Shown here: one piece after another, positions 1-9,766 of the stretch
Layout: the number at the start of each line of letters is the position of its first letter
Numbering within the stretch: position 1 is the first letter of the stretch
The notes under the pieces: generated by a model
The model's database searches: none
Seen by the model: the letters and a program-made list of their open reading frames with translations, nothing else
What the model was told of the DNA's origin: nothing
Translations under genes and position numbers: made by a program
NCBI GenBank assembly: GCA_963281255.1
Contig: OY725492.1
Span: 3,835,104-3,899,103 of the forward strand
DNA: 64,000 nt
Source: Aphrocallistes beatrix
Lineage: Eukaryota > Porifera > Hexactinellida > Sceptrulophora > Aphrocallistidae
Reading direction: 5' to 3'

Positions 1-3000
1 CTCTCCAACAAGGTATACACTCGCATCGGAGATATCCTCATTGCACTCAACCCCTTCCAGGAGATTGGAATATACTCTGAAGAGTTCATTAACAAATACG
101 CCACACAACACGACACTTTCTCACTTCCTCCTCACATCTTCTCCATATCCCAGGCTTCTTTCAATAATCTGAGAACCAAGGGACATAATCAGTGTTGTGT
201 TATTAGCGGCGAGAGCGGATCTGGGAAAACGGAGACAGCGAAGCTGTTGATGCGGTTCTTGAGCCAATCCTGCGACACTCTGGTCCCAGACCTGCCCAAC
301 CAGTGCCACCAGATGAACCCACTTATTGAGGCGTTTGGAAACGCGAAAACGGTGATGAATGGTAACTCCAGCCGTTTCGGAAAGTATGTTGAGTTACAGT
401 TCACTCCTAGTGGGGAGCTCGTGGGCGCGAAGATAACGGAATACCTCCTCGAGAAGAGCCGCGTCATATCTCACGCAGAAGGGGAGCAGAACTTCCACAT
501 CTTCTACTACATCTACGCAGGGCTGACTCCGGAGTACCTCAACAAACTTAAGCTGGAAATCTCCAGCACACACCGGTACCTAGCCTCCAACCAGGTGGAC
601 TCCGTCATCCTCAACGACGTCAGCAACCAGCGAGTGTGGAGAGACAAGTTCCAGGAGATGGTAGCTTGTTTCCAGACGCTAGGGTTCTCCAAGGAGCTGC
701 TGTTCCAGATGCTCTCTGTGCTCATCACCATCCTATACATCGGGGATATCGAGTTCTCAGCGGATGATGATGAGTACGCCAGCGTGGCCAATCCAGGCAT
801 GTTGCTAAAGGTCGCAGGAATCCTGGGTGTCCAGTCGAAGAAACTAGACTACGTGCTGACCAGCATCGTGAGCACGATACAGGGAGGAGAAGTCATCTTC
901 AAGCGGTGCAATCTCGAAAAAGCATCCGCCCTGAGGGACGCCACAGCTAAAGCAATCTACAGCCGCCTCTTCTCCTGGATCATAGCTCAGATAAACGCGT
1001 CTCTCGGGAAATCGCACTGGTCGGGTAAGATCATAAGTGTGCTGGACATATTCGGGTTCGAGAATTTCAAAGTTAACTATTTCGAGCAACTGTGCATAGA
1101 CACTGCCAATGAACAGCTCCAGTTCTACTTCAATCAGCACATATTCGCGTGGGAGGTGGAGGAGTATAGGCTAGAAGGGGTTCCATTGGAAAATATTGAA
1201 TTCGTAAATAATAAACAAACATGCGACCTCCTTTTAAAACGTCCAGGCGGAGTGTTGTCGCTGCTCGATGAAGAGAGCGTCTTTCCTAAAGCTACTGACC
1301 GAACTTTTTTAGACAAAATAAGGTCGAACTGTTACAAGAATAATGAAGAAATAATAAATTTCCCACGCACGAAACCTCTCACTTTTACTATTAACCATTT
1401 CGCGGGGAAAGTGGAGTACTCGTGTCAGGAAATCCTTGAGAAAAACCGCGATACTCTCAGTGATAATATAGTCCAGTTGCTGGAGAGCTGTGAGCACTAT
1501 CTCATTCGGGAACTTTTCAACAAGAGCTCAGTGACTCGGATAGGGAACCTACAGATCAAAAGCAAATACCTGAACTGTCCGAAACGCGCGCACAGCCTGA
1601 AGAAGACCTGGGGCCGGTCCACGAGCCGCGCTCACAGCAGCCGGCATCCCTCACAGAAGAAGAGAGAGACCATAAAGTCCCCTAGCGGCGGGGGCGCCCC
1701 TCCCACGGTGGGGCTAATGTTCAGGAACTCTCTCTGCGACCTGATGGAAAAAATGCTCTCCTGCGACCCGCACTTCGTCCGCTGCATCAAGCCCAACCAG
1801 AGGCACTTCCCGGGACAGGTGGAGGAGGACTTCATCGAGCGCCAGCTGAGGAGCACCGGGGTGCTGGAGACGGTGCGCATCCGACAGACCGGCTACTCGT
1901 ACCGGCCTCCATTCGCCACCTTCCTCCGCCTGTACGGCACTCTGGTGTTCCCTCACACCTCCAACCCGCAGGCCAGCGCGGAGAACTGCGCCCGGGTGCT
2001 GGGCGGACTGGGGCTGGAGGGGTGGGTGACAGGGGAGAGCAGGGTGTTCCTCAGGTACTACCACCCCTCGCAGCTGGACCTGATGCGGGAGCGGGAGCTG
2101 GAGAGGATTGTCACCGCGCAGAGGATCGCGAGGGGATTTCTAGGGAGGAGAGAGACGCTACGGATGAGGAGATCGGCTCAGGTTGGAGAAAGGGATCTAT
2201 CTGGTCTGTTCGGGGAAATAGAGAAAGGGTGTGATGCCATATTCTCACACCTCGAGAAGTTAAACTCTCGAGATGAAGAGGTGTTCATCTCACTTGCACT
2301 CGAATCTGAAAACAAAACATCAGACAGCGAAGACCTCCCAACCCCCACCCCCACACCCTCTCCTGAGCCAACCGCACTGCACTCCCCTCTCATCGAGTTC
2401 CCGCCCCCTCCCGGACTCCCACCCACTTACACAGAGGCGAGCATGGCGGAAGTATTCGCGGAAAGTAACAGTCTTCAGGAGGGAAGAACTGATGATAGAG
2501 AACAACAGACATCTAGGGTACAGTCTCTCCCGGATATAGACCCCGAGAATAGATTCTCACAGTATTTTGAACCGGAGAACTTACCCGCAAAGTTGCGTGC
2601 GTGTAGCTCACTCGAGCTTCCCTTCACACCTGTGATCAACAAGAAACGACTGAGCAAGCACTCACTCTCCTCAGCTGGAGGCTCGTCGTACAAGCTCAGT
2701 GGGGAGACAGAGGACAGCAGGACCATGGTCCAGGTCCAGGTCCAGGAGAGAAGTGGGAGAGAAAGGAGAGAAAAGAATTCGGGGGATATGGAAAGAACGG
2801 ATAGATCACGTCTGCTGCCCAAGCCTCACTCCTGCCTCACTCCAACTGGAGAGAGTTGCAACTGGCTGCATATCTTATGCCGCATTAAAGATATAAACAT
2901 CGGAGATTTCCTGATTTCCCAACCTTCTATTGTGGTTGACGGAAGTAAGAACATATTCGATTCTACCTGCATCTGTCTGGGCGCGCTAGCTGCTTCAGTC

Positions 3001-4440
3001 TCGCCCAAGAAGTCGTTGGTGCGAACTAGCTATATCGGCAAGGGAGTTGAGATATTTCGCGATCAGGTCGGAGACGTGTTCTGTAAAAGAATGAGCAAAA
3101 AACCGATCAAAATTGTTAATTTCGAAGACAGACCCTTTTATAGTCGCAAGTTGTCTGCTCTAAAATGTTGTCTACCTCTGAACGAACTCGTGAAGCTATT
3201 AGACTTTAAGAAATTCCGCGAATATGTGACAGGTCTCTCCTCCTCGGGTGCACTCGCCGCCACTCCCGTTGAGAGCATGCTAGAGCTTAGTTTGCAGTTT
3301 GAAGTGCATAAAGACCCCGCCAAGCTACCCAGAATTGAAATCAAATTTCTAGAGGCGATCGAACATTTTAAGCAAGCTTCTTCACAGCCTCCACTCAATG
3401 CATATGAATCTCCGAAATGCAGTGAGAGTGTCAGTGAGTACGAATCTAGCTACAGGGAAGAAGAAACGAACATAAACGAGAGTATCTGGGTGAACATCTA
3501 CCGGACGCATAATAAGAAGCATCAGAAGTCGCAGCGCAGGAAGAAAGTAGTCGCTAGCTCAGCGTTCATGTCAGACAATGATGATAGCCAAGAGGTCAGC
3601 TCCCAAATCCAGAACGAGGAGTGGTCTCAGCCAGTGGAGATGGGGGGACAGCCACTAGACATAGAATTCACGGGTCCAGTCGTGAGGAGAGCGAGGAGTT
3701 CTAAACGATCAGCTCTTAACACTAAAAGTGAAGACATTGAGCAGTTAATGCAGACAAGTCGTGCTGATGTTAAGGACAGACCGAAAAGTACAGAACTCGA
3801 GACTATTAAAATATCCTCTAAGAAAACACCATCAATTGCATCACTTCCAGAATCACGAAATATCACACCTCATCACGATAACTTACCTAGTAGCAAACCT
3901 CCGGAAATCTGCATTCAGAGTGTAAGCACCTCGCAATCACTTCAGAACTTAGAGGAGAGAACGGAGCAGGGGGCAACTCGTCCTAAGGACCTGCCCGGCC
4001 TCAAAAGTGGGAAGGTCACCATCACGAGTATTCGGAGGCGTAACCGTGAGGTGGAGAGAAAACGGGTGAACGAGCTCCTCACATCCCCAACGGCTCACAC
4101 CAGCTCTAGCAAGGATGAAGACAGACCTGTGTACTTGGCAGTACAGCCCACTCTGCAGCCTCGCTACTCCCAGTTCCACGGTCGAGGCGCCATCCCAGCT
4201 ATGAACGCTCAAGACGACGTTATTCAGATGCACAGGACATTCATACAGCAAGCTAACCAGCTGTCCAAGTTGAAAGGGCGCCTATTCTCTAATGACGTTT
4301 CCACACTCAAATCGGAGGCAAAGATCGAAGGATCTGCGATGTTGACACGGAAGAAATGGCATCGACCGATGACTAAAAGGATAGTGGAGAGTAGGCCCCT
4401 TCTGTCGAGGGCCACTTCAGAAGCTGTGAGAAAAAAATAG
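1..4440 (+). CDS. MYO3: Class III myosin heavy chain, 5' end outside the window
   Basis: The frame is open from base 1 and codes 1479 residues to the TAG at 4438. The motor domain shows the P-loop GESGSGKT (208-231), switch I NGNSSRFG (358-381), switch II DIFGFE (1044-1061) and the actin-interface motif VRCIKPN near 1777. One IQ-like calmodulin site follows near 2110-2155 (VTAQRIARGFLGRRE). The run FHIFYYIYAGL (near 496) and the block around LLSLLDEES are typical of class III myosins, actin motors of microvilli and stereocilia that usually carry an N-terminal kinase; any kinase would lie upstream of the window. The tail has a proline-rich stretch (2335-2430), a compact folded-looking block (about 2860-3240) that I do not recognise, and a basic disordered end. 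No intron interrupts 4.4 kb. An AATAAA lies at 4509. Class III is confident; the MYO3 subtype is not assignable. Confidence 0.9.
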   Translation, partial: LSNKVYTRIGDILIALNPFQEIGIYSEEFINKYATQHDTFSLPPHIFSISQASFNNLRTKGHNQCCVISGESGSGKTETAKLLMRFLSQSCDTLVPDLPNQCHQMNPLIEAFGNAKTVMNGNSSRFGKYVELQFTPSGELVGAKITEYLLEKSRVISHAEGEQNFHIFYYIYAGLTPEYLNKLKLEISSTHRYLASNQVDSVILNDVSNQRVWRDKFQEMVACFQTLGFSKELLFQMLSVLITILYIGDIEFSADDDEYASVANPGMLLKVAGILGVQSKKLDYVLTSIVSTIQGGEVIFKRCNLEKASALRDATAKAIYSRLFSWIIAQINASLGKSHWSGKIISVLDIFGFENFKVNYFEQLCIDTANEQLQFYFNQHIFAWEVEEYRLEGVPLENIEFVNNKQTCDLLLKRPGGVLSLLDEESVFPKATDRTFLDKIRSNCYKNNEEIINFPRTKPLTFTINHFAGKVEYSCQEILEKNRDTLSDNIVQLLESCEHYLIRELFNKSSVTRIGNLQIKSKYLNCPKRAHSLKKTWGRSTSRAHSSRHPSQKKRETIKSPSGGGAPPTVGLMFRNSLCDLMEKMLSCDPHFVRCIKPNQRHFPGQVEEDFIERQLRSTGVLETVRIRQTGYSYRPPFATFLRLYGTLVFPHTSNPQASAENCARVLGGLGLEGWVTGESRVFLRYYHPSQLDLMRERELERIVTAQRIARGFLGRRETLRMRRSAQVGERDLSGLFGEIEKGCDAIFSHLEKLNSRDEEVFISLALESENKTSDSEDLPTPTPTPSPEPTALHSPLIEFPPPPGLPPTYTEASMAEVFAESNSLQEGRTDDREQQTSRVQSLPDIDPENRFSQYFEPENLPAKLRACSSLELPFTPVINKKRLSKHSLSSAGGSSYKLSGETEDSRTMVQVQVQERSGRERREKNSGDMERTDRSRLLPKPHSCLTPTGESCNWLHILCRIKDINIGDFLISQPSIVVDGSKNIFDSTCICLGALAASVSPKKSLVRTSYIGKGVEIFRDQVGDVFCKRMSKKPIKIVNFEDRPFYSRKLSALKCCLPLNELVKLLDFKKFREYVTGLSSSGALAATPVESMLELSLQFEVHKDPAKLPRIEIKFLEAIEHFKQASSQPPLNAYESPKCSESVSEYESSYREEETNINESIWVNIYRTHNKKHQKSQRRKKVVASSAFMSDNDDSQEVSSQIQNEEWSQPVEMGGQPLDIEFTGPVVRRARSSKRSALNTKSEDIEQLMQTSRADVKDRPKSTELETIKISSKKTPSIASLPESRNITPHHDNLPSSKPPEICIQSVSTSQSLQNLEERTEQGATRPKDLPGLKSGKVTITSIRRRNREVERKRVNELLTSPTAHTSSSKDEDRPVYLAVQPTLQPRYSQFHGRGAIPAMNAQDDVIQMHRTFIQQANQLSKLKGRLFSNDVSTLKSEAKIEGSAMLTRKKWHRPMTKRIVESRPLLSRATSEAVRKK

Positions 4441-4570
4441 TTTTCAACGTACTAGGCAACACTTCTATTTATTTGCATATTTGCTATTAATTATATTTCT
4501 ATTTGTAAATAAAGGTGCTAATTAAATGTATTTCAGAAGTTGACTAATCTGATAAATCAATTTCAATGTG

Positions 4571-4696
4571 TTAAGGGAGTCAATGCATGAGCGCTTGTGA
4601 GTAAAAGGTTGAGACCTTGGTGTTAACCGCCAAATATGAATCGAGGTGTAAATCCCAAAATTCGTGGTGTAATTTTTACACCAAGATCTCCCTTAA
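4571..4696. mobile_element. Small piggyBac-like MITE flanked by TTAA
   Basis: The segment begins TTAAGGGAG and ends CTCCCTTAA, so TTAA borders an inverted GGGAG terminus. Inside, the right end reads (reverse complement) GAGATCTTGGTGTAA, and a related GAGACCTTGGTGTTAA occurs as an internal copy near 4610. TTAA target duplication is the hallmark of piggyBac-type insertion. The element is about 118 bp and has no coding capacity. It lies between the convergent ends of the myosin and COMMD1 genes. Confidence 0.5.
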
Positions 4697-4863
4697 AAAA
4701 CATGGCTACAATGACAGAATAGTAATAATCCCCGCCTAATAGTCAAGGAAATTCTCTTCCAACTAATTTCAATCTTCTAAATTCATCAAACAATTCAAAT
4801 GAAGACCTTCGTATCCGCGAAATAATATAATTAATCAACATATACAGTCAAAACCTAGTATTT

Positions 4864-5224
4864 CTATGAAACAAAGGAATAACCAAACAATGAATTATGA
4901 ATGTAACTTCGAACCTGTCTTTTGTTCCTTTGAGATGTGAGGTATGCATTGAGTTGGTTGAAGTCCATATCTGCACTGACCAGAGCTTGTAACACGCCAG
5001 TGAACCTCTTTCTGAACAGCTCAGAGTCTACAGGTGGGCTTAGTTAATAATCATGTGATGGTGGTAAGAAGTTAACTGATCACGCAATGGAGATGTCTCA
5101 TACCACTGTCAGCTCCTAGTTCGTGGGCAGTCTCCTCCATCTCAGGAGTAGCTTCTTCATCCTCGTACAGGACTCTGCTCAGTGCTAATAGGTAGTCCTG
5201 CAGGATGTCGGTTTTGGTTGCCAT
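4864..5224 (-). CDS. COMMD1: COMMD1-like protein, N-terminal part only
   Basis: Exon 1 (5224-5104) starts MATKTDILQDYL. A GTATGA donor and a CTGTAG acceptor join it, phase 1, to exon 2 (5027-4915), which encodes LVSADMDFNQLNAYLTSQ. This matches the human COMMD1 segment around SADMDFNQLEAFLTAQ. COMMD1 is a Commander-complex subunit acting in endosomal recycling, copper handling and NF-kB turnover. A possible donor (CAG|GTTCGA) ends exon 2 at 4915, but I find no COMM-domain exon before the myosin 3' end. Reading through gives 16 unrelated residues to a TAG at 4864, about 94 residues in all against about 190 in human. The gene is therefore either truncated or has a C-terminal exon I failed to see. 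Confidence 0.6.
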
Positions 5225-5263
5225 TCTCAGCTGTTCTATGTCAATGCTATACTCTAGATACAA

Positions 5264-5777
5264 TCTAGATTCTAGTGGTAACTTCTAACTTCTATTCATG
5301 TAATGACAGATCTTCCCAACCAATCCATGGAAATGTAACTAGTAAATATTATTAATTACGTACATCCGGTTTGATCAGGCTCCATAAAACTTTTGACAGT
5401 TGAAAATTGACGCAATATAGGATTGAACTCAGAAGCTGTGGACTCCAATCTAGTACATACTAAGTACTAATTGATTATCAGATAGCCTTGGCTGTTCGTA
5501 CAGTTAAAATTGCGGATACTTGAAACAAAATAAAATTAATGGAAGAGCTTTGATTAAAGTATTACCAAAAAGTAGAATCTCTCTTTACTAAGATACTACC
5601 CAAGAATCAAGTCTTCAATCGACAGGAGTTCTGGTATAACACAATCATCTGTATCGAACTCCTCACTCCTGATGCTAGGATATTTGAGGATGTACGACGT
5701 ATATGTATAATGTACAGAAATTAACCAAGCTAACTTTCTGATATAAATAGTAATAAGAATAAATAAAGTTTATTGCT
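5264..5777. other. Intergenic, COMMD1 upstream / CNIH4 downstream
   Basis: AT-rich spacer between two minus-strand genes. The only signal I can support is an AATAAA on the minus strand three bases beyond the CNIH4 stop codon (about 5769-5774), giving a very short 3' UTR. A 32-codon open stretch on the minus strand (5690-5595) has no partner exon. Confidence 0.5.
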
Positions 5778-6206
5778 TCATGATCCAGTAATGAGAGTAT
5801 ATAATAAGAAATACAAGTAGATGAAGAACATGACGAGGTGGTATCCCAGTTTGATGAACGTTTCTTTCGTCGCATGCTGAAGCTTGCCTCTATTCCGTAT
5901 CTCTGTTGGGTCGTACATACCCATGGAGTCAGGAGGCAGTCTGACGTATCTGTGAATGAGATAGACTGAAAACGGAGCTGCAAAACATATAAATAGGACG
6001 TAATGCCAGGAAAAAATTAAAGCGAGAGAAATGGAACAGTGAGAAATAATTTCAGGGAGTACGAATCTGTTCAGTTTCTGGCAGCAGGTTTTGCTGTTGA
6101 GATAATCACACTCGAGGTCTGATAGCATGATAACGAAGTAGACCGCGACGAATAACAGAGCCGCTGTCACTGCCAAGGATAATAGGAATACTAAAAGGTC
6201 TGTCAT
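5778..6206 (-). CDS. CNIH4: Cornichon family ER cargo receptor, CNIH4-like
   Basis: A single exon codes 142 residues, close to human CNIH4 (139). Cornichons are ER/early-Golgi membrane proteins that load transmembrane cargo into COPII vesicles; CNIH4 handles GPCRs. The diagnostic segment SDLECDYLNSKTCCQKLN follows the first hydrophobic helix and matches CNIH4 better than CNIH1-3. The central MGMYDPTEIRNRGKL and the final IKLGYHLVMFFIYLYFL helix are also family signatures. Three hydrophobic segments are visible (about residues 5-30, 55-82 and 115-140). The start is the first ATG of the frame, at 6206. Confidence 0.93.
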   Translation of the reverse strand: MTDLLVFLLSLAVTAALLFVAVYFVIMLSDLECDYLNSKTCCQKLNRFVLPEIISHCSISLALIFSWHYVLFICFAAPFSVYLIHRYVRLPPDSMGMYDPTEIRNRGKLQHATKETFIKLGYHLVMFFIYLYFLLYTLITGS

Positions 6207-6393
6207 CTCATGGTAGAGAAACTTGGCGAACTAAATGGCTAGAAACGAATGCCCAGCGAATAATTAAACTGAATTAATCATTTAAATAGAATATGGTCTG
6301 CAATAACTTGGAATTAGAATGTCCATAGAATACCTAACATATGTAATATGCAAGTATGTATTTAGGAGTGGCGGCTAAAAGGTTTAACGAAGT

Positions 6394-6425
6394 GCTATTG
6401 ACACCGACTGGTCGGTGTCAATAGC
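6394..6425. repeat. Near-continuous palindrome, 15-bp arms
   Basis: GCTATTGACACCGAC and GTCGGTGTCAATAGC are exact reverse complements separated by only TG. The hairpin lies upstream of CNIH4, about 190 bp from its start codon. GGTTTAA repeats flank both sides (6381 and 6435). It carries no reading frame. Confidence 0.8.
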
Positions 6426-6566
6426 CTCACGCAAGGTTTAATAATTATCCCTTAAATGGCGCTAGATTTTTGCTAACTCATTTCCGGTTAAGTCATTTTG
6501 GGCGGGGCAGTGTGGGGTCTTTGCTATAAATAGAAATGACCCCAGGTAATTTTAATTATACTTGTA

Positions 6567-6610
6567 ACAGGCGCGTTTCGCTTGCTCACTTCGTATCTGC
6601 ATAAGTCGCC
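6567..6610 (+). repeat. Degenerate end of the GC-rich TIR repeat family
   Basis: The sequence ACAGGCGCGTTTCGCTTGC followed by CACTTCGTATCTGC and AAGTCGCC matches, with one internal deletion, the left terminus of the composite element at 16828 (CGCGCTTCGCTTGC, then CACTTCGTATCCGC and AGTCGCC). No satellite core follows, so this looks like an isolated terminus. Confidence 0.6.
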
Positions 6611-7013
6611 TTATGCTAATTCAATCACAATAGCCGCCTATTTCAGATAATTACAAACAAAACGGATATGCAATATTGGGATAGCCTACATCATTTTATT
6701 AATAATTAATAAGAGTTATACAGTCATTCAAAGTTCAATTTGATATAAAGTGCCATTTTCTGGTGAAAATGCTTCAAAACCTAAAAATTGTCACTCAGCG
6801 CATAAAAATACCCCTCGACACCCAGACAACTTGTCCAAACCTTGCCAGTTTTCCAGACGTCTGGACTACAACAATTTATTTTAATTAATTATATAGATAT
6901 AAATATAAAATAATCAACAAAATTTGTTGAATAAGATAAATATAATTTCGAACAACGCAAATTTGCTATATCGTGAAGATACACATGACTACTAGACCTA
7001 CTTGTTATTAATT
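6611..7013. other. Intergenic, ELOVL 3' flank
   Basis: AT-rich spacer. A minus-strand AATAAA at about 6875-6880 is a candidate polyadenylation signal for the elongase gene, which ends at 7014. Nothing else is supported. Confidence 0.4.
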
Positions 7014-7919
7014 CTAGTTGAAACCTAGAAATAGTATATTGAAGTATCTAAGAAGTCGACTATGATAGCTTCGAACTCTTATTTTCCCCATCCCATTAGT
7101 CCCGTTAGCATGGACCTTCTCCTTGGAGGGGGACTCAAGTTCCTTTGGGGCAGCTGGCTTCTTTTTCACAGAAATGTAAGTGCCGTAGAAGAAATGCATG
7201 AAAAGCACGAAATAGCTGGAGTACATTAGTAGAGTGAATGCTGTCAACTGAGGAGTATTCCCGCATGAGCTCAAAATTTCCTGGTTCCAGTACATAACCA
7301 GCCCAATGTACATTCCGAATACCATTTGTACGATCTGTAGCGAGGTAATGCACATGTTTACAAACCTAGGAATGGTCACCTGCTTAGCTTTCAGGCCGTA
7401 ATAGGTGTACATGCAAGCGTGCACGAAATAGTTCACACAGGAAAATATGATCCCAATTACTGCCCGCTGTGAGTAAAAGTACCAGCAGTAGATGAATACG
7501 GTGATGTGGTGGTACCAGTGCAGGAAGATGAGGGGACCTTTGCGGAGAGTAATGAAATAGGTGTCAAAAAGTTCAGGAAATTTTGAGATTATGAAGAGGA
7601 ATAACCAGAGGCCCGTTTGTCCCCTGATGAACGTTTCGTCACAGCATCCTGATATCAGTCCATCGTTCCAGATCTTCGGAATGAAATAGTACAGTGTGTG
7701 GTAGGCCCCGATTGTGCTGTATGCACCCAAAGAGAAACTCCAGATAGCGAGCGGCGTCCTGAGAACAAGGCGATTGTGTGAACGCATGTAGACTTGTAGC
7801 ATATAGATGGAGAGGAGGTAGAATGCTGAGCAATAAATCGAGAATGTAAAGTTCTCTTTCAACCACACAAATGCTTCGTCCACATCGAATTCTTCCTCTA
7901 TCTTACGGAGGTACTCCAT
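7014..7919 (-). CDS. ELOVL6: Very-long-chain fatty acid elongase, ELOVL6 type
   Basis: A single exon codes 301 residues. ELOVL proteins are ER membrane condensing enzymes that add malonyl-CoA-derived carbons to acyl-CoA. All core family motifs are present: KFPELFDT (113-120), the histidine box HWYHH (134-138), NYFVHACMYTYY (163-174) and TSLQIVQM (192-199). The context IFLHWYHH and lack of an upstream H box fit the ELOVL3/6 branch, which elongates saturated C12-C16 chains. Six or seven hydrophobic segments are visible. The C-terminus carries a lysine run (VKKKP, typical ER retrieval context) but then extends about 45 residues beyond the usual end. The start ATG at 7919 precedes a conserved acidic N-terminus. 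Confidence 0.92.
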   Translation of the reverse strand: MEYLRKIEEEFDVDEAFVWLKENFTFSIYCSAFYLLSIYMLQVYMRSHNRLVLRTPLAIWSFSLGAYSTIGAYHTLYYFIPKIWNDGLISGCCDETFIRGQTGLWLFLFIISKFPELFDTYFITLRKGPLIFLHWYHHITVFIYCWYFYSQRAVIGIIFSCVNYFVHACMYTYYGLKAKQVTIPRFVNMCITSLQIVQMVFGMYIGLVMYWNQEILSSCGNTPQLTAFTLLMYSSYFVLFMHFFYGTYISVKKKPAAPKELESPSKEKVHANGTNGMGKIRVRSYHSRLLRYFNILFLGFN

Positions 7920-8746
7920 GCTTGCTAGAGAGATAGGAATTAGAGAGTTTTTTCAACTGACATTACAAATGTTCATATTTATGGGATTGAAGATATCAAG
8001 TTAGTAGTATAGTGTAACAATTATCTCATGTAGCACAGGAATGCAGGTTGTTATGTCCATCTTATTTTCTAAGAATAGAAAGTTTTATAATGAAATTGAT
8101 ACATTTAGAGATTAGAATAGTATCATCTTATGATAATCAGGAGATGGCTATGGGGTTGGGATAACATATTCAAGTAGGAGTATCACGTCACCACAAAGGT
8201 CTCTTAATTAAATTTTGAAACAGGGATGGGGTATTAATTAAACAAATGCACTTTATATTATTTTAGCAGAGATTAGAGTTTAAAGTATTCAATGTCTAGT
8301 CAATCAATTTTAAAATAACGATTGTAGGATAAAGCAGGGATCTCCCTGAGATATTTAGCGTATCGGCCGACACTCCTAATATTTCTGGAGAAGAACACTG
8401 TAAAGACATGATCCACCATGTGAATCCCTAATGTATTGATTTTCTCCATTTGTGCATACTTCCTTTCTTAGCGGCATGGACCGAGGTTGCATAAATCTAT
8501 TCGTACTGGAGCTGAAGGGGGAATTCTCAATCTCTATGTATAGACGACCCAATGATCTTGATTCTAATCCATACTAAAATGTAGGTATGTTACTCTGTAG
8601 GATTTGCTTAGTGGTAAGTATCGAGGTGTGCACAAGACAGGTAAAACAGGTAAAGCAACTATTATTTTGCGAGTATAATATCATAGTGTAAAAAATATCA
8701 ATACATACGTACACTGGGAGTATATTATAAATAGACATTACGTTTA
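7920..8746. other. Intergenic, upstream of ELOVL
   Basis: AT-rich spacer with no supported gene, RNA or repeat. It presumably holds the elongase promoter. Confidence 0.4.
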
Positions 8747-9020
8747 CAGTTGACTCCGCTTATTAACCCTCGCCTGGCTAGGTCTCAAAAGTATAAATAG
8801 AGAAAACCCCACTTTCATTTTCACTTTCAATGTACTTTCATTTTCACTTTCAACATTCCTAGCCAGCCGCGGGTTAATAAGGCCCTGCCATGAGTGACCC
8901 GATTAACCCGCGGTTGGCTAGGAATGTTGAAAGTGAACTGAAACTGAAAATGAAAGTGGGGTTTTCTCTATTTATACTTTTGAGACCTAGCCAGGCGAGG
9001 GTTAAAAGAGGAATGGACTG
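8747..9020. mobile_element. pogo/Tc1-mariner-type MITE forming a long hairpin
   Basis: The 274-bp element is flanked by TA on both sides (8745-8746 and 9021-9022) and has terminal inverted repeats starting CAGTTGACTCCGCTTATTAA on the left and CAGTCCATTCCTCTTTTAA on the right. The inverted repeat then continues at high identity (CCCTCGCCTGGCTAGGTCTC and onward, with the CCCCACTTTCATTTTCA block) for about 110 bp per arm. The middle holds a short duplication of ACTTTCATTTTCACTTTCAA. It has no coding capacity; TA duplication and the CAGT terminus point to pogo-like transposase mobilisation. Confidence 0.8.
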
Positions 9021-9766
9021 TATATCAAAGTAGGTAATAATTATCTCAAAATAATTGAGAATAAAAAGTTTGTAATTTCGATTTTCTCTTTTATTTACAA
9101 TGGAATAAGGGGATTAGCGCGAACGCAGATCCCCACTGTCAAAAATTTCGCCCCCGAGTTTCCCCATTTTGGGGAAATCGCAAGCATCAGCCATAAGCGG
9201 AGTGCAATGCTCAAGCCTCTTCTTGAGAGTAAAGCCTTCTTGATCACTTTATCTCCTGGGCCAGGTAAGTTAACCTACAATCCGAAGGTGGAGTATTTTA
9301 ATCAATTTGAAATTCTATCAATATGGGTTATTATTAAAACGAATAAGTCTACGACCTTAATGTACTAAGGATATTTCAATATACAATAGAACTCGGGGAT
9401 TATTAATCAGACGTACTTCGCTTAGTACGTACTCATTTCTCTGAACCGAAATTAATTTAATATATAGATTCCTATGTTTCCCTATACTATTATAATAGCA
9501 TGACTTCACATGGGATTTAATTAATCTTTTTCATCCACTGGGAGTGAAAAATGCCACTTGCTTTTAAACTACTTATTGATAGACTCTACTAGCTCGTGTG
9601 TCAGTGTACCCGGAGTAATTACTGATGTATTAAAATAGGTTCATACCTAACATCATATTCCAGATTGCAATATAAACAGATAGAACGTATAGTAGAGCAA
9701 TAACCATACTGAGTTAGAATATAATTAATTAAGTGAATCGGGTTGTGGTCCAACTAAGAAATGAGA
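9021..9766. other. Intergenic with one exon-like block
   Basis: Mostly AT-rich. The plus-strand block from about 9130 to 9272 is locally GC-richer, stays open in one frame and ends in a strong donor (GGCCAG|GTAAGT at 9272/9273). It contains TTTCCCCATTTTGGGGAAA, an 8-bp-stem hairpin. I find no partner exon. Confidence 0.3.

Noticed and set aside
5595-5690. Minus-strand open stretch ending in a stop (ELLSIEDLILG)
   Set aside because: It looks like a terminal exon, but I find no convincing acceptor or partner exon, and it is only about 32 codons long.
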